Positions 62,608-64,000 of a stretch of 64,000 bases of DNA are shown one piece after another. The notes below the pieces were generated by a model. It searched no databases. It had not been told where the DNA came from and saw only the letters and a program-made list of their open reading frames with translations. The stretch is from an uncultured Methanobrevibacter sp. (GTDB lineage Archaea; Methanobacteriota; Methanobacteria; Methanobacteriales; Methanobacteriaceae), in assembly GCF_902784195.1 (NCBI RefSeq), contig NZ_CACZTX010000002.1, positions 1 to 64,000 on the forward strand, read 5' to 3'. How positions within the stretch are numbered: position 1 is the first letter of the stretch; the number at the start of each line of letters is the position of its first letter. Made by a program: the position numbers and the translations under genes.

Positions 62608-63402
62608 TTATTCCTCATTGTTTTCTTCTTCTATCTTTTTATTCAATCGTCTTAAAATGCCTTTTAATGTATGTGCCTCTCTTCCAGTAATGAAAGCCCG
62701 ATTGATAATGTTCTTGAACACTTTCAATCCGTTTTTCTTTTTATGGTCAGGAATGGATAATGTGCTGATTAGTTTCTCCATATCGCTTAACAGATATTCC
62801 TTTTCAAGTGCAGTGCTTTCTTCCAATCCTTCAACAGGGTAATTGTTTCTGTTTTTAAAGATTTCATAGAGAATGACTGCTGCTGCATGTGAAATGTTCA
62901 TTATAGGGTAACTTGGGTCAGTTGGAATGCTTACAGTTATGTCACACATTTCTATTTCTGCATTGGTCAATCCGTTTCCTTCTCTACCAAAAAGGATAGC
63001 TATCTTATCGTTGTAGTTCATTGACTTTCCAAGTTCTTCAGGTTTGATTGGAATCCTTGATAGGTTATAGCTTCCTCCAGGGGCTCCTGTTGAACCGACA
63101 ATAAAGTCAATTTCATTGTCTTTTACAAAGTCTTCAACTGTATCATAAACCAATGCATTTTCAACGGTTTCCCTTGCATGCATAGCCTGATAATAAGCTT
63201 CATCCTTAAGGGTGCATGGGTTGATTAGAACTAATTTATGGAGTCCGAAGTTACCCATGGTTCTTGCTAAAAATCCAACATTTCCAGGAGATTCGCATTC
63301 TACAAAAACAACATAGATGTTTTCCTTAAGTCTGATAGTCTCTTCATCCTCAACTATTTCCTTAACTTTGCCTCTATCGCTTGATTTGTTTTTGTTTTTC
63401 AT
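62608..63402 (-). CDS. TrmJ-like tRNA/rRNA 2'-O-methyltransferase (SPOUT)
   Basis: The 264-residue SPOUT methylase has motif 1 YVVFVECESPGNVGFLARTMGNFGL, motif 2 KIAILFGREGNGLTNAEIEMC and motif 3 YPIMNISHAAAVILYEIFKNR, the trefoil-knot SAM site. The arrangement matches TrmJ, which methylates the ribose at position 32 of tRNAs. A C-terminal helical extension (about 190-264) supports dimerisation or tRNA binding. The charged N-terminal tail is lysine-rich. Confidence 0.86.
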   Translation of the reverse strand: MKNKNKSSDRGKVKEIVEDEETIRLKENIYVVFVECESPGNVGFLARTMGNFGLHKLVLINPCTLKDEAYYQAMHARETVENALVYDTVEDFVKDNEIDFIVGSTGAPGGSYNLSRIPIKPEELGKSMNYNDKIAILFGREGNGLTNAEIEMCDITVSIPTDPSYPIMNISHAAAVILYEIFKNRNNYPVEGLEESTALEKEYLLSDMEKLISTLSIPDHKKKNGLKVFKNIINRAFITGREAHTLKGILRRLNKKIEEENNEE

Positions 63403-63427
63403 GATAATCTTCTGTTGATTTTATTGC

Positions 63428-64000
63428 CTATTCGTCATAAGCCATTTTAAGCAATTGAATAAGATTTAATATTTTTACGTTTTCAAGACCAATTTCGTTC
63501 AAACCGTCTTGGATGTTGATTTGACAGAATGGACAGATTGTAGTTACATAATCTGCACCTGTTGCTTTAACCATCTCTGCTTTGTCTTTAGCGAGCCCTA
63601 AAGCGATTTCAGGTTTTCCAGATTTGATTCCTCCACCTGCACCACAGCATTGGTTAGGAAGTTCAAGCTCTTCAAATTCAACTCCTGGAATCATTTCAAT
63701 GATTTTTCTTGGCTCTTCTCTGATGCCTTGGCCTCTTGACAAATGGCAAGGGTCATGCCAGGTTACTTTAGTATTGACCTCTTTCATTTTGCTTGCATCT
63801 AATTTGTCAACCAAGAACTCACTTATGTCTTGCACATTAAGGTTAGACCCATATTTTGGATGGTCATTTTTGAGGGTTGCTCCACAACCTGCACAGATAG
63901 TGATTACCTTATCGTAATCCTTGAAGATTTCCTTGTTTTTGTCTACAAGCTCTTGAACTACGTCAACTTGACCTGTTCTTAAAAGAGGGGAACCGCAACA
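63428..64000 (-). CDS. CCG-domain Fe-S reductase subunit, C-terminal part (TfrB/HdrD-like)
   Basis: The frame is open to the window edge, so the N-terminal part is missing. At least 190 codons are visible; the GTG at 63835 is internal. Two cysteine-rich CCG regions are present. The first starts right at the edge with CCGSPLLRTGQ and continues to ITICAGCGATLKNDHPKYG. The second has WHDPCHLSRGQG, LPNQCCGAGGGIKSG and TICPFCQINI. These bind an unusual Fe-S centre as in heterodisulfide reductase HdrB/HdrD. In Methanobacteriales the thiol:fumarate reductase subunit TfrB ends in such a domain and is my preferred identity. A GlcF- or HdrD-type subunit is the alternative. Confidence 0.7.
   Translation of the reverse strand, partial: CCGSPLLRTGQVDVVQELVDKNKEIFKDYDKVITICAGCGATLKNDHPKYGSNLNVQDISEFLVDKLDASKMKEVNTKVTWHDPCHLSRGQGIREEPRKIIEMIPGVEFEELELPNQCCGAGGGIKSGKPEIALGLAKDKAEMVKATGADYVTTICPFCQINIQDGLNEIGLENVKILNLIQLLKMAYDE

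Overview
The window (64 kb, very AT-rich, with T-run gene ends and archaeal TATA-type promoters) comes from a methanogenic archaeon of the Methanobacteriales, most likely a Methanobrevibacter. The evidence is an MCM helicase, stand-alone aIF2-beta, an NMD3-like protein, PurP, NucS/EndoMS, archaeal SepF, an Lhr helicase, FilR1-type regulators, a CCG-domain subunit resembling thiol:fumarate reductase, and Shine-Dalgarno sequences of the GGTGAT/GGAGG type. The genus is an inference from gene content and composition.

Region 1 (1-10.6 kb): the 3' end of a 23S rRNA gene and a 5S rRNA gene, then ten genes all on the plus strand (cbiL, D, F, G, H, J, ET, A, C, K). Together they encode essentially the whole anaerobic route from sirohydrochlorin to cobyrinic acid a,c-diamide. 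The CbiE-CbiT fusion and the CbiK-type cobaltochelatase look bacterial rather than typical for methanogens.

Region 2 (10.8-15.8 kb): small or lineage-specific genes. These include a double zinc-ribbon/TPR protein, a membrane protein with two canonical EF-hands between zinc ribbons, the GC-rich tail of an IS200/IS605-type tnpB with omega-RNA-like structure, a frameshifted acyltransferase remnant, an alpha/beta hydrolase and about 500 bp of empty AT-rich sequence. This is the most accessory part of the window.

Region 3 (15.8-34 kb): mostly informational genes. They are a MutS-like ATPase, two tandem U32 'peptidase' (RNA hydroxylation-type) paralogues, thymidylate kinase, TyrRS, NMD3, aIF2-beta, MCM, an RlmE/FtsJ-type methyltransferase, a phosphodiesterase, PurP and small membrane proteins.

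Region 4 (34-52 kb): Lhr helicase, HEAT-repeat protein, nitrilase-superfamily amidase, zinc-ribbon membrane protein, MntP with NucS, MATE exporter, amidohydrolase, MetX-like alpha/beta hydrolase, GNAT acetyltransferase, NadA, MscS channel, RNase Z and NadC. NadA and NadC supply quinolinate and convert it to nicotinate mononucleotide.

Region 5 (52-64 kb): an acidic histone-fold variant, ZPR1-type zinc-finger protein, DUF1611 protein, SepF, a C_GCAxxG_C_C protein, TatD-like hydrolase, a tandem pair of winged-helix/FilR1 regulators, GlyRS, a cysteine-rich ferredoxin-type protein, TrmJ-like methyltransferase and the C-terminal part of a CCG-domain reductase subunit that runs off the end.

No CRISPR array, tRNA gene, prophage or intact insertion sequence was seen. 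The items most worth a second look are the histone-fold variant that has lost the usual DNA-contact residues (52.5 kb), the tnpB-tail/omega-RNA-like remnant (13.4 kb), the regulator pair behind several palindromes (57.5-59.5 kb), the EF-hand/zinc-ribbon protein (12.4 kb), and the recurrent hairpin-plus-T gene ends.
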